From: Bacillus sp. V5-8f
GTDB lineage: Bacteria; Bacillota; Bacilli; Bacillales; DSM-1321
Length of the DNA stretch: 64,000 nt
Assembly (NCBI RefSeq): GCF_002863565.1
Contig: NZ_PGUW01000004.1
Span: 372,001 to 436,000, forward strand
Reading direction: 5' to 3'
The notes below the pieces were generated by a model. It was not told the origin of the DNA. It did not search any database and was given only the letters and a program-made list of their open reading frames with translations. Positions 54,395 to 62,708 of the stretch are shown in pieces. Both the position numbers and the translations under genes were made by a program. How positions within the stretch are numbered: the stretch's first letter is position 1; every line of letters starts with the position of its first letter.

Positions 54395-55786
54395 GTGTCA
54401 GTCGAATTATATAACACCCGTAAAGTGCTGGAGGCAATCCTCTCAAGTATCGATGAAGGGATTCATGTAATTGATATGAACGGGTTAACGATTTTTTATA
54501 ACGCCGTCGCCGCCTCCCATGACGGGATGGAAGTTTCCGAGGTGCTTGGAAGGCCGTTGCTTGAGGCGTTTCCTTCATTGACCAGACATTCATCGACCCT
54601 GTTAAACGTTGTTAAGACAGGTAAACCGATTGCATTCAAAGAACAGTCATATGTGAATCTACATGGGAAAAAGATCGAAACGATGAATAGTACGCTTCCT
54701 ATCTATGTAGAAGGACAACTTATCGGTGCTGTTGAAATAGCAAAGGATATTTCCAAGCTGCGCGTAATGTCAGAGCATTTACTTGACCTTAAAAGCACGC
54801 TCACAAAGCAGAAAAAGAAAATCTTGGACCATAACGGTGCAAAATATAATTTTGATGACATATTGACAGATAACCCTCAATTCCGTACTGTCATTGAACA
54901 AGGAAAAAAAGCAGCATCCTCTTCATCGTCAGTACTTGTGTTTGGTGAAAGCGGTGTTGGGAAGGAATTATTTGTACAAAGCATCCATAATGCGTCCGCA
55001 CGGAAGAAAGGCCCTTTCATTGCCCAAAACTGTGCCGCATTACCGGAAACACTTCTTGAAAGCCTCCTGTTCGGCACAGCTAAAGGAAGCTATACCGGCG
55101 CCATCGATCGTCAAGGGCTGTTTGAGCTTGCCGATGAAGGAACTCTTTTCCTTGATGAGCTTCAATCCATGCCCATCGAACTCCAATCAAAGCTGTTGAG
55201 AGTGCTTGAGGATGGACTGGTTAGGAGGATTGGCGGAACGAAAAGCATCTCTGTCGATGTGAGGGTGGTTGCTGCCATGAATATCCATCCTGAAGAGGCA
55301 TTAAAGAAAAATAAACTCCGTGCTGATTTATTTTACCGGCTGAATGTCATGAGTTATAAACTTCCCCCATTAAAAGACCGAAAAGAGGATCTTCTTAAAC
55401 TGTCCTGCCATTTTATTTCTTTATATAACGGTATGCTCGGGAAAAACGTAAAAGGTCTGAAGCCAAGCGTGAAAACAGCATTCCTGGCACACCATTGGCC
55501 AGGAAACGTCCGTGAGCTAAAGCATACAATTGAATACATGATGAATGTCACCGAAGGAACTATTCTAACGGAAAATGAGCTTCCTGTTTTTTTCAATGGC
55601 TATTCTGGCACTGACAATATAAGCGCACTTGTGCCTTTAAGAGAAGCATTGAAAAAAACAGAAGAAGATTTAATCCGAAGGGCATTAGCCCAAACAAACG
55701 GTAATGTCCTTCAAGCTTCAAAAATCCTTGATATTCCAAGGCAAACCCTGCAATACAAGATAAAAAAGAGCAATATCGGGGGTTAG
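54395..55786 (+). CDS. sigma-54-dependent transcriptional activator (KamR-like)
   Basis: 463 aa: an N-terminal PAS-type sensor domain (residues about 5-120), AAA+ domain, and C-terminal Fis-type helix-turn-helix (NVLQASKILDIPRQTLQYKI). Walker A FGESGVGKE, Walker B GTLFLDEL, Arg finger RADLFYRLN. The GAFTGA loop that touches sigma-54 reads GSYTGA, a variant of the consensus. GTG 54395 has AAGGAGTG seven bases upstream. Placed inside the kam locus between yodP and kamA; the same locus in B. thuringiensis is described (from memory) as controlled by sigma-54 and KamR. Confidence 0.92.
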   Translation: MSVELYNTRKVLEAILSSIDEGIHVIDMNGLTIFYNAVAASHDGMEVSEVLGRPLLEAFPSLTRHSSTLLNVVKTGKPIAFKEQSYVNLHGKKIETMNSTLPIYVEGQLIGAVEIAKDISKLRVMSEHLLDLKSTLTKQKKKILDHNGAKYNFDDILTDNPQFRTVIEQGKKAASSSSSVLVFGESGVGKELFVQSIHNASARKKGPFIAQNCAALPETLLESLLFGTAKGSYTGAIDRQGLFELADEGTLFLDELQSMPIELQSKLLRVLEDGLVRRIGGTKSISVDVRVVAAMNIHPEEALKKNKLRADLFYRLNVMSYKLPPLKDRKEDLLKLSCHFISLYNGMLGKNVKGLKPSVKTAFLAHHWPGNVRELKHTIEYMMNVTEGTILTENELPVFFNGYSGTDNISALVPLREALKKTEEDLIRRALAQTNGNVLQASKILDIPRQTLQYKIKKSNIGG

Positions 55787-55860
55787 TCCCCCGGTACGGT
55801 AATGCGTTAAAACAGTGGGGGGTCTGACTGATCCCCCGAAAGGTGTAGCTCGACTGATCC
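55777..55860 (+). promoter_or_regulatory. candidate enhancer sites of the kam activator
   Basis: CGGGGG-TTAGT-CCCCCG (55777-55793, overlapping the activator stop) and GGGGG-N10-CCCCC (55818-55837) are striking G5/C5 palindromes. GACTGATCC occurs twice, 26 bases apart (55826-55834 and 55852-55860). They sit 10-95 bases upstream of the -24 element, where sigma-54 activators bind. Neither hairpin is followed by a T run, so termination is less likely. Confidence 0.6.
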
Positions 55861-55870
55861 TGAAAACCTT

Positions 55871-55886
55871 TGGCACACTTCTTGCA
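55871..55886 (+). promoter_or_regulatory. sigma-54 promoter of kamA
   Basis: TGGCAC-ACTTC-TTGCA, a full match to the -24/-12 consensus TGGCAC-N5-TTGCW. About 36 bases before ATG of kamA. Confidence 0.93.
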
Positions 55887-55921
55887 TTTAATATTAATAA
55901 TTAGATACAGGAGGGTGTGCC

Positions 55922-57340
55922 ATGCTAGCTAATTTATATAAGCCTGATCGCCATTGGAAGGATATTGAGCTTTGGAAAGATGTCCCGGAGGAAAAATGGA
56001 ATGATTGGATCTGGCAGCTGACCAATACAATCAGAACCGTGGATGACCTAAAAAAGGTAATAAACCTTACGCCTGATGAAGAAGAAGGCGTAAGGATCTC
56101 AACAAAAACGATCCCTTTAAATATAACCCCTTACTACGCCTGGCTGATGAATCCTACAGATCCAAGATGCCCGATAAGGATGCAATCTGTCCCAATCTCA
56201 CAGGAAATGAATAAAACAAAATACGATATGGAGGACCCTCTCCACGAAGATGAAGATTCCCCGGTTCCAGGATTGACTCACCGATATCCGGACCGCGTGT
56301 TGTTCCTTGTAACAAACCAGTGCTCTATGTATTGCCGCTATTGTACGCGCAGAAGGTTCTCAGGGCAAATAGGGATGGGTGTTCCTAAAAAACAGCTAGA
56401 CGCGGCGATGGGCTATATCAGGGAAACACCCGCTGTCCGCGATGTGCTGATATCAGGGGGAGACGGCCTTCTAATAAATGATACGATACTAGAATATATC
56501 TTAAAGAATTTGCGGGCCATTCCCCATGTTGAAATTATCCGCATCGGCACGCGGGCGCCGGTTGTGTTCCCGCATCGAATTACTGAAAACCTCTGCAATA
56601 TACTAAAAAAATATCACCCCGTTTGGCTGAATACACATTTCAACACGTCGATTGAAATTACGGGAGAATCCAAAAGAGCCTGCGAAATGTTGGTGAATGC
56701 TGGCGTTCCTGTAGGCAACCAAGCTGTTATTTTGACAGGAATAAATGACAGTGTGGCGATCATGAAAAAACTCATGCATGACCTGGTAAAGATAAGGGTG
56801 CGCCCATATTATATCTACCAATGTGACTTATCAGAAGGGATTGGCCATTTCCGGGCCCCTATATCTAAAGGGCTTGAAATCATGGAGGGCTTGCGCGGTC
56901 ATACTTCCGGGTATGCCGTCCCAACCTTTGTCGTCGATGCACCAGGCGGTGGAGGCAAGATATCACTGCAGCCAAATTATATCATTTCACAATCAGCATC
57001 CAAAACTGTCCTTCGCAACTTTGAAGGTGTGATAACAACCTATCCGGAACCAGAAAATTATACCCCTGGCAAGGCGGATGATTACTTCAGGGAAATCTAT
57101 CCGGACATGGATGAGAAAAGATCAGACATCGGTATTTCTGGATTAATGAATGATCGGCAGTTCAACCTTGTACCTGAAGGCTTAAAGAGGATGGACAAAA
57201 GAAAAGATTATGATTTGAATCCACAGCATGCCTCATTAAAGGACCAGCGTGGAAAACGAGACGAATTAAAAGAAAAAAAATTTATGGCACAGAAGACTAA
57301 AGAAACCAGCAAGCCGGAGACTGGAAAGGAAAAAGGGTGA
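55922..57340 (+). CDS. kamA: lysine 2,3-aminomutase
   Basis: 472-aa radical SAM/PLP enzyme converting L-lysine to L-beta-lysine. Cluster motif Cys134-x3-Cys138-x2-Cys141 (CSMYCRYC). PLP-binding VDAPGGGGKI near residue 340. The C-terminal tail is Lys-rich (KEKKFMAQKTKETSKPETG). AGGAGGGTG precedes ATG 55922. Start of the kamA-yokU unit under the sigma-54 promoter. Confidence 0.96.
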   Translation: MLANLYKPDRHWKDIELWKDVPEEKWNDWIWQLTNTIRTVDDLKKVINLTPDEEEGVRISTKTIPLNITPYYAWLMNPTDPRCPIRMQSVPISQEMNKTKYDMEDPLHEDEDSPVPGLTHRYPDRVLFLVTNQCSMYCRYCTRRRFSGQIGMGVPKKQLDAAMGYIRETPAVRDVLISGGDGLLINDTILEYILKNLRAIPHVEIIRIGTRAPVVFPHRITENLCNILKKYHPVWLNTHFNTSIEITGESKRACEMLVNAGVPVGNQAVILTGINDSVAIMKKLMHDLVKIRVRPYYIYQCDLSEGIGHFRAPISKGLEIMEGLRGHTSGYAVPTFVVDAPGGGGKISLQPNYIISQSASKTVLRNFEGVITTYPEPENYTPGKADDYFREIYPDMDEKRSDIGISGLMNDRQFNLVPEGLKRMDKRKDYDLNPQHASLKDQRGKRDELKEKKFMAQKTKETSKPETGKEKG

Positions 57341-57341
57341 C

Positions 57342-57623
57342 ATGATGGAAATCTGTCCATGGTGCGAACAAGGAACGCTTTCAGATATTTTCGATACGGT
57401 TTACTGGGAACTCCCAGACGGGACAAAAGCCATCGAAATAACAGATACACCCTCAAAGCTGTGTGGAGGCTGCAGTGCGAGGTTTCAGGCAGACGACATT
57501 GTAAAAGAAATAGAGGACCAGCTATTTCTAATTAATACATCACAGCTGGGCAAGTCTATTTCTTTTGAACAACTGATGAAGGTCGAGCGATTGTTAAAAA
57601 GAAATTATTTTGATTTTTCTTAA
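57342..57623 (+). CDS. yokU: YokU family zinc-finger-like protein
   Basis: 93 aa. Two Cys pairs CPWCEQG and CGGCSARF indicate a zinc site (as in MqsA-type N-terminal domains); the rest is helical. The conserved partner of kamA in Bacillus. ATGATG start 57342, one base after the kamA stop region, coupled. Function unknown; perhaps a modulator of kam expression or enzyme maturation. Confidence 0.9.
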   Translation: MMEICPWCEQGTLSDIFDTVYWELPDGTKAIEITDTPSKLCGGCSARFQADDIVKEIEDQLFLINTSQLGKSISFEQLMKVERLLKRNYFDFS

Positions 57624-57736
57624 CTGTGGCCAGTTGCGAATTGGTTTCACAAATTGTTCATGGTTCCTCCGGCTTCCCCTATCCTTTTTTATTACAATAA
57701 AATGAAGAGAGCTATGGGGATAAAGGGGAGAGTCGA

Positions 57737-57928
57737 ATGTATTTTGTGCTTGTCATTATGATGGTTTCCTCGCTTTTTGTGCTTTTCCTTTGTGGATATT
57801 ACGTTGGCGTCATAAAGGAAAAGTACGGGGGGAACTGGCTTTATGCCGTACCGGTAACAGTAGCGATTTTAATGGTTAATATTATCTGGGCACTGATGGA
57901 GATGTCGAAATCTGGAAGATGGCAATAA
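57737..57928 (+). CDS. small two-helix membrane protein, 63 aa
   Basis: Two hydrophobic segments (YFVLVIMMVSSLFVLFLCGY and WLYAVPVTVAILMVNIIWAL) joined by a short basic loop. AAAGGGGAG precedes ATG 57737 and a terminator follows. No family recognised. Confidence 0.7.
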   Translation: MYFVLVIMMVSSLFVLFLCGYYVGVIKEKYGGNWLYAVPVTVAILMVNIIWALMEMSKSGRWQ

Positions 57929-57933
57929 AAATT

Positions 57934-57956
57934 AACCCGAAAAGGGTTTTTTTTAT
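57934..57956 (+). terminator. terminator
   Basis: AACCC (57934-57938) pairs with GGGTT (57944-57948), followed by T run. Confidence 0.8.
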
Positions 57957-58024
57957 TTATTTTTCCGAAGAGATCATTATAATATAACGGAAAGTCCATG
58001 TGTGAATTTTCGAGGGGGATATCT

Positions 58025-58243
58025 TTGAAACCATTCTACCATTTTTTAATGAGGTACCGTCAGCCCAAAGATATGGATGACATTACAGCTTTTGCTAACC
58101 ATGCCTATGAAGATCATGGTTTTCCGAAGCAATCTTCAAGCTATGACGAAATCAGTCGTTACCTGGAAATGAACGGCGATTATCTGGAAAATATGGCTGT
58201 TTTCGATCAAGCGTGGGACCTATATCTTCAGCACGAAGGATAA
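58025..58243 (+). CDS. yozE: YozE family protein (UPF0346)
   Basis: 72 aa beginning MKPFYHFLMRYRQPKDMDDI and ending FDQAWDLYLQHEG, the YozE SAM-like helical fold. TTG 58025 behind GAGGGGG; the longer frame from 57998 adds a non-family leader. Found with kamA/yokU also in other Bacillus. Function unknown. Confidence 0.92.
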   Translation: MKPFYHFLMRYRQPKDMDDITAFANHAYEDHGFPKQSSSYDEISRYLEMNGDYLENMAVFDQAWDLYLQHEG

Positions 58244-58270
58244 GCCTGTACAATTTGTATAGGCTTTTTT
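58242..58270 (+). terminator. terminator after yozE
   Basis: AAGCCTGTAC (58242-58251) pairs with GTATAGGCTT (58257-58266, one G-U), followed by T. Confidence 0.9.
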
Positions 58271-58371
58271 CTTGTTCTTGACATGGTTGGCTTTTGTGTT
58301 AACCGGTATATTTCAAACTGCATATACTATGGTAATTATACAAAAGGACCATGCCTAAGGGGATGTCTCGA

Positions 58372-59091
58372 ATGGGAAAGAAAAAAGAACCAAAATTCAA
58401 GAAAGGTGATACTGTGGTCATTACAATGTATGGAACGGTCGGAAAAGTAACGGACGTACAGTACATCGATGGCACTTATGTGTATGAAATAAACCACAGT
58501 AAAGGCTTATACCTAGAAAGTACGCTGCAGCATATCCATGAATACAAAGGCGAAGTGCTATCCAACGATAGAGAACAGATTGATATTGAATACCAATTTT
58601 TCTTTGGCGACTTGGTCCAGGTCGAAGGGTATGGCAATGATTATTTTAAGGTGATTGGATTTCGCACGGAAATTTGGCGTTATAAGGAAAATGCTTGGGA
58701 AGATGTCATCTATGAATTATCCAGAATATCGGATGGAGAGTGGCTTGAAGCACATGAGGAAGAAATGACCTTGATCGCCGACGCGGAAAGGGCGGATAAA
58801 ATTATACAAAAACTTGGGCTGCTCCATCCGATGAATAAAAATACAGGAAAGAAAGAGGGTGCCAGCCAGTCAAAGGCTCTGCCCCGCCTGGATGAAAAGC
58901 AAAGGCTTGAAGCGATTGCAGAGAAAAAACAACTCATCGATGGACTGCTAGACTTATATAATGATTACTCAACTCTTTATCAAATCTTCCAAGACGAGGA
59001 GTATAAGCATGTAATGAATTTGGCAATCATGAAAATAAAGAAATTGGCGGAGGATCTTTACCCCAATGGCAAAAAGAATCTGCCCAATTAA
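58372..59091 (+). CDS. yodN: YodN-like protein
   Basis: 239 aa. N-terminal SH3-like strand-rich region (KFKKGDTVVITMYGTVGKVTD), then a second strand unit and a helical C-terminus (KKQLIDGLLDLYNDYSTLYQ). Position between yozE and yozD matches B. subtilis yodN. ATG 58372 has AAGGGG nine bases upstream; ATG 58351 and 58363 are also in frame. Function unknown. Confidence 0.83.
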   Translation: MGKKKEPKFKKGDTVVITMYGTVGKVTDVQYIDGTYVYEINHSKGLYLESTLQHIHEYKGEVLSNDREQIDIEYQFFFGDLVQVEGYGNDYFKVIGFRTEIWRYKENAWEDVIYELSRISDGEWLEAHEEEMTLIADAERADKIIQKLGLLHPMNKNTGKKEGASQSKALPRLDEKQRLEAIAEKKQLIDGLLDLYNDYSTLYQIFQDEEYKHVMNLAIMKIKKLAEDLYPNGKKNLPN

Positions 59092-59158
59092 TATGAGATA
59101 CAAGCAAGGAATAAATGGCTGCCTTCTTTCATACATCTTTAAATAAGGGGGCGATGAC

Positions 59159-59329
59159 ATGCGGGAAATAGAAGTCTTTATAGATACAGAAGAAATTGCT
59201 GAATTCTTTTTTCAGGCTCTTATGAAGCGAGGGTATATCCCTACAGAAAATGAATTGGAAGACCTAGCCGATATTACATTTGATTACTTGATCGAAAAAT
59301 GCATCATCGACGAGGATACTGATGAATAA
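59159..59329 (+). CDS. yozD: YozD family protein, 56 aa
   Basis: Acidic small protein starting MREIEVFIDTEEIAEFFFQA and containing GYIPTENELEDLADITFDYL, the YozD pattern. AAGGGGGCG precedes ATG 59159. Next to yodN as in B. subtilis; function unknown. Confidence 0.85.
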   Translation: MREIEVFIDTEEIAEFFFQALMKRGYIPTENELEDLADITFDYLIEKCIIDEDTDE

Positions 59330-59376
59330 TCGGCATCAGGCCGCATACTTGCCCTTGGCAAAATTAGCGGGGAAAC

Positions 59377-59402
59377 ACGGCGGAAATCCGCCGTTTTTAT
59401 TT
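59377..59402 (+). terminator. terminator after yozD
   Basis: ACGGCGG (59377-59383) pairs with CCGCCGT (59388-59394), followed by TTTTATTTT. Confidence 0.93.
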
Positions 59403-59417
59403 TGGCCAAAAAAAATC

Positions 59418-59444
59418 TGAAACCTTTCGGGTACATGTTTCGTA
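59418..59444 (+). promoter_or_regulatory. ECF-sigma (SigW/SigM-like) promoter
   Basis: TGAAAC (59418-59423), 17-base spacer, CGTA (59441-59444). TGAAAC/CGTA is the SigW consensus; the spacer is one base longer than typical for SigW and fits SigM/SigX. B. subtilis spo0M, the third gene of this unit, is a SigW target, which supports the call. Confidence 0.7.
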
Positions 59445-59476
59445 AGAAGTAGTAACACGAAAAGGAGGGTATTTAC

Positions 59477-59644
59477 ATGCTAAAAAAACTAATCAAGAAT
59501 TTGTTCAACGGCGGACATTCCAAATATAAACATTCAAGCAGCGATTGGAAGCATAGACCAATGAAAAACCATCAGCACCATGGATACAAACATTATAAGA
59601 AAAAGGGGTTTTTTACTTCTTCAAGAAGCTTTTTCAGCAGTTGA
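59477..59644 (+). CDS. His/Lys-rich micro-protein, 55 aa
   Basis: Starts MLKKLIKNLFNGGHSKYKHS, continues with a His-rich middle (MKNHQHHGYKHYKKKG) and ends FFTSSRSFFSS. Nine or so His and many Lys, no hydrophobic helix; it looks amphipathic and metal- or nucleic-acid-binding, and its terminal Ser cluster could be a phosphorylation target. AAAGGAGGG precedes ATG 59477. First gene of an ECF-promoter unit with a protein kinase 16 bases downstream. No family recognised. Confidence 0.7.
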   Translation: MLKKLIKNLFNGGHSKYKHSSSDWKHRPMKNHQHHGYKHYKKKGFFTSSRSFFSS

Positions 59645-59659
59645 TAAAGGAGTATACAC

Positions 59660-60451
59660 ATGGTGTTAAGGCGGATGGCAAATCCGATTATTGACTTATT
59701 TTTTAAGCGTACCTTTTTTAAAAAGGAAAAATGGCAGTTCGTTAAAAAAATAGGCAGTGGCAGCTATGGAACCGCATATTTAATAAAGGATCCATCACTT
59801 GATCAGTTATATATTTTAAAAAGGATGAATCTTCATAAGCTGAACTCAGTGGAGGCAAGGGATGGTTTTCAGATTGAAATAGAATTGCTATCCGAACTCA
59901 CTGATCGTGCTTTTCCTGAAATTATTGAAAAAGGGAGTTTCAAAGGAACACCTTATTTCGTAATGGGATATAAAGCAGGTAAAACGTTTGAGCAATTAAT
60001 TTTCTACGAGGGAGAAGTATTTAGCGAGCAAGAGTCCTTTACCATTGCTTCCCGACTACTTACTAAGCTGTTAGTTCTTCATGAAAGAGGCATCGTCCAT
60101 CGCGACCTAAGAATTCCCAATGTCCTTGCAGCAGGGGAAAACCTTTCTATTATTGATTTTGGCCTGGCACGCAAACTTGGGCAAGGGGAAACAGAAGCAG
60201 AAGCGGAGCATCCTAGAAAGCGAGTTCATTTTACAAGTGATTTATATTCCCTGGGCCATTTTCTGTTATTTCTTCTTTATTCAGGTTATAAACCCGGCTT
60301 TAAGAAAGAAAGGACATGGGAAGAAGAACTGGAGGTCCTTCCTGATTCGAAAAGGATTATCAGGAAATTGCTTATGAGTGATAGGCCATATGGCAGCAGC
60401 ATAGAAGCGTTAGAGGATATAAAAAAACATATAAAAAACCAATGGGAGTGA
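59660..60451 (+). CDS. Ser/Thr protein kinase (YbdM/YrzF-like)
   Basis: 263-aa minimal Hanks-type kinase without membrane or sensor domain. Gly loop IGSGSYGTAYLI, ATP Lys in YILKRM, catalytic HRDLRIPN (Arg-Asp present; Ile where Lys is common two residues after) and DFGLARK are seen. The Lys of HRDLxxxN is replaced by Arg (DLR). AAAGGAG precedes ATG 59660. Between the His-rich peptide and spo0M; a regulatory link to Spo0M is inferred from the operon. Confidence 0.88.
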   Translation: MVLRRMANPIIDLFFKRTFFKKEKWQFVKKIGSGSYGTAYLIKDPSLDQLYILKRMNLHKLNSVEARDGFQIEIELLSELTDRAFPEIIEKGSFKGTPYFVMGYKAGKTFEQLIFYEGEVFSEQESFTIASRLLTKLLVLHERGIVHRDLRIPNVLAAGENLSIIDFGLARKLGQGETEAEAEHPRKRVHFTSDLYSLGHFLLFLLYSGYKPGFKKERTWEEELEVLPDSKRIIRKLLMSDRPYGSSIEALEDIKKHIKNQWE

Positions 60452-60456
60452 AGGGG

Positions 60457-61227
60457 ATGTCAGTATTTAACAAAGTGTTAGCAAGCATTGGTATTGGGAA
60501 TGCCCAGGTGGATACAAAACTGGCAAAGGATACATTCTGTCCTGGGGACATCGTCATGGGCGAAGTCGTCATTAAAGGAGGAAGCGTCAGCCAGAAAATC
60601 GATGAAATATATCTGACATTACACACATCCTATGTGAAAGAGCATGATGATAAAAAATATCTCCAGATTGCGACAATCGAAAGGATTAGGTTGAACGCAC
60701 CGTTTGAAATCTCCCCGAATGAGAGGACGGAAATTCCTTTCAGTATGCAACTTCCTAATGAAACCCCTGTCACCTATGGAAAGACAAAAGTTTGGATTTC
60801 TACCGGGCTTGATATAAAAAACGCCATTGATCCTAAGGATGAGGATTTTATCCGTATCGAGCCGAACAGCCTTGTGCAATCTATTATTTCAGCTTTAGAC
60901 GAGTTGGGATTCAAATTAAGGAATGCTGATTGCGAGGAGGCCCCATATAGATTCCGAAACCGGATGCAGTTTATCCAGGAATTTGAATTCGTTCCGTATT
61001 CCGGTGACTATCGAGGTAAATTAGATGAACTCGAAGCCGTTATTTTTATGAAAAACAAAGACGAGGCCGAAGTTTATTTTGAAATTGACAGAAAAGGAAA
61101 AGGGTTAGCGGGGCTGTTCGCCGAAACGTTGGAAATGGATGAGACAAAGGTGCGCGGGATTATTTCATTCTCGGATATTCCTGTGATGGCGAAGAAATTA
61201 AATGGGATTATCGAACGCTATGCTTAA
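60457..61227 (+). CDS. spo0M: sporulation control protein Spo0M
   Basis: 256-aa arrestin-like beta-sandwich protein affecting sporulation and cell shape. Family segments MSVFNKVLASIGIGNAQVDT, the PGD-x-V-x-G-V repeat (CPGDIVMGEVVIKGG) and the RNRMQFIQEFEF region are present. ATG 60457 has GGGAG eight bases upstream and follows the kinase stop by 5 bases, so the two are co-expressed. Confidence 0.92.
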   Translation: MSVFNKVLASIGIGNAQVDTKLAKDTFCPGDIVMGEVVIKGGSVSQKIDEIYLTLHTSYVKEHDDKKYLQIATIERIRLNAPFEISPNERTEIPFSMQLPNETPVTYGKTKVWISTGLDIKNAIDPKDEDFIRIEPNSLVQSIISALDELGFKLRNADCEEAPYRFRNRMQFIQEFEFVPYSGDYRGKLDELEAVIFMKNKDEAEVYFEIDRKGKGLAGLFAETLEMDETKVRGIISFSDIPVMAKKLNGIIERYA

Positions 61228-61246
61228 AAAGTAGAGTATATGTCGG

Positions 61247-61270
61247 TACCGGCCCTGGGGTCGGTATTTT
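61247..61270 (+). terminator. weak terminator after spo0M
   Basis: TACCG near 61247-61251 pairs with CGGTA (61262-61266), followed by TTTT; short stem. Confidence 0.5.
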
Positions 61271-61361
61271 ACCATTTCTCCTATTAAATCCTTGTTTTTG
61301 TATATTCAGAAATTGAAACCAGAAGAGTTTATGATAAAATGATGATAGGAATGTGGTGTCC

Positions 61362-61374
61362 GTAGTTTAACTAC
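61362..61374. promoter_or_regulatory. palindrome before ppaC
   Basis: GTAGTT-T-AACTAC perfect 6-1-6 inverted repeat within a CCGTAG...CTAACGG context, 45 bases upstream of ppaC. Could be an operator or chance. Confidence 0.3.
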
Positions 61375-61418
61375 TAACGGTTCCCATTAAATATTTATCC
61401 ACGACCAAGGAGAGAATC

Positions 61419-62351
61419 ATGGAAAAAGTTTTAGTCTTCGGACACAAAAACCCAGACACTGATACGATTTGTTCAGCCATTGCCTATGCTGAATTAAAAA
61501 GGAAAATAGGCATGAATGCAGAACCTGTCCGATTGGGGCAAGTGAATGCCGAAACACAGTATGCGTTGGATTACTTTAAGGTAGAAGCGCCACGTTTTGT
61601 GGAAACCGTGGCAAATGAGGTTAACGGAGTTATCCTGGTTGACCATAACGAACGCCAGCAAAGTGCTGAAGATATTGACAAAGTACAAGTGCTTGAAGTA
61701 ATTGACCATCACCGCATCGCGAACTTTGAAACTAGCGATCCTTTATATTACCGTGCTGAACCGGTTGGTTGTACTGCAACCATATTAAATAAACTGTACA
61801 AAGAAAAAGGTGTTGAAATTACGAAGGAAACGGCAGGTTTGATGCTGTCAGCAATCATTTCCGATTCCTTGCTTTTCAAGTCCCCGACATGTACGGAAGA
61901 AGACATCCAGGCAGCGCGTGAGCTGGCGGAACTTGCAGGGGTGGACAGTGAAACATTCGGTCTTGAAATGCTAAAGGCCGGTGCAGACCTTAGCGAAAAA
62001 ACTGTTCAAGAATTGATTACGCTTGATGCAAAGGAATTTTCAATGGGAGATAGCAAGGTTGAGATTGCACAGGTTAATGCTGTCGACACAAATGAAGTCC
62101 TTACCCGCAGGAGTGAGCTTGAGGATGTAATTTCATCCAGGATTGAAGAAAAGAACCTCGATTTATTCCTCTTTGTCGTAACGGATATCTTAACAAATGA
62201 TTCAATCGGCCTTGCACTAGGAAAGGCTGCTAATGTTGTAGAGAAAGCATACAATGTACAACTCTCTGATAACACAGCCGTATTGAAAGGTGTCGTATCA
62301 CGTAAAAAACAAATCGTTCCTGTATTAACAGAAGCTTTTCAATCACTTTAA
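61419..62351 (+). CDS. ppaC: manganese-dependent inorganic pyrophosphatase
   Basis: 310-aa DHH-family (family II) pyrophosphatase. Metal motifs [21 protein letters not shown] and the DHH triad VIDHHRI are intact, with the C-terminal SRKKQ substrate motif. Mn-dependence links physiologically to mntR. AAGGAGAG precedes ATG 61419. Confidence 0.96.
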   Translation: MEKVLVFGHKNPDTDTICSAIAYAELKRKIGMNAEPVRLGQVNAETQYALDYFKVEAPRFVETVANEVNGVILVDHNERQQSAEDIDKVQVLEVIDHHRIANFETSDPLYYRAEPVGCTATILNKLYKEKGVEITKETAGLMLSAIISDSLLFKSPTCTEEDIQAARELAELAGVDSETFGLEMLKAGADLSEKTVQELITLDAKEFSMGDSKVEIAQVNAVDTNEVLTRRSELEDVISSRIEEKNLDLFLFVVTDILTNDSIGLALGKAANVVEKAYNVQLSDNTAVLKGVVSRKKQIVPVLTEAFQSL

Positions 62352-62364
62352 TATTTATAAGCGT

Positions 62365-62404
62365 GGAAACACCGTTGCCTAAAGCATCGGTGTTTTCCAT
62401 TTTG
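62365..62404 (+). terminator. terminator after ppaC
   Basis: GGAAACACCG (62365-62374) pairs with CGGTGTTTTCC (62388-62398), followed by ATTTTG. Confidence 0.8.
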
Positions 62405-62419
62405 TTTTAGACTGGTTGG

Positions 62420-62542
62420 TTATGGCTTTCTTCTTTTTGCCGAATATTCTTTTGCATGTGCTTCATGCTCCGCAATGATGGCTTCCGGCGGTATATGATT
62501 ATTTTTTTTTGGGGTTAAGCGGTTCCTGTGTTTTTTTCCCAT
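62420..62542 (-). CDS. small basic protein, 40 aa
   Basis: Very basic and hydrophilic: MGKKHRNRLTPKKNNHIPPE then AIIAEHEAHAKEYSAKRRKP. A strong AGAGGAGG ribosome site precedes ATG 62542. Composition is like small spore proteins, but I do not recognise the family. Convergent with ppaC. Confidence 0.68.
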   Translation of the reverse strand: MGKKHRNRLTPKKNNHIPPEAIIAEHEAHAKEYSAKRRKP

Positions 62543-62708
62543 GCTGTCCTCCTCTGGACCCTTTTTGGCGATAAGTTGTTTGTGCCCAGGGATCTTCTCC
62601 CCTGTTAATAGCTTGGGGTGATTCAGCAAAAACTAAACAGAAAACGAACGATAGTGAAAGGGTTCTTTTTACCAAACATGGGGACAATTATGTTATAGTG
62701 AAAAAGGA

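Noticed and set aside
61281-61418. Possible tRNA-like fold before ppaC
   Set aside because: The GTAGTTTAACTAC palindrome does not extend into cloverleaf arms and there is no CCA-proximal stem.
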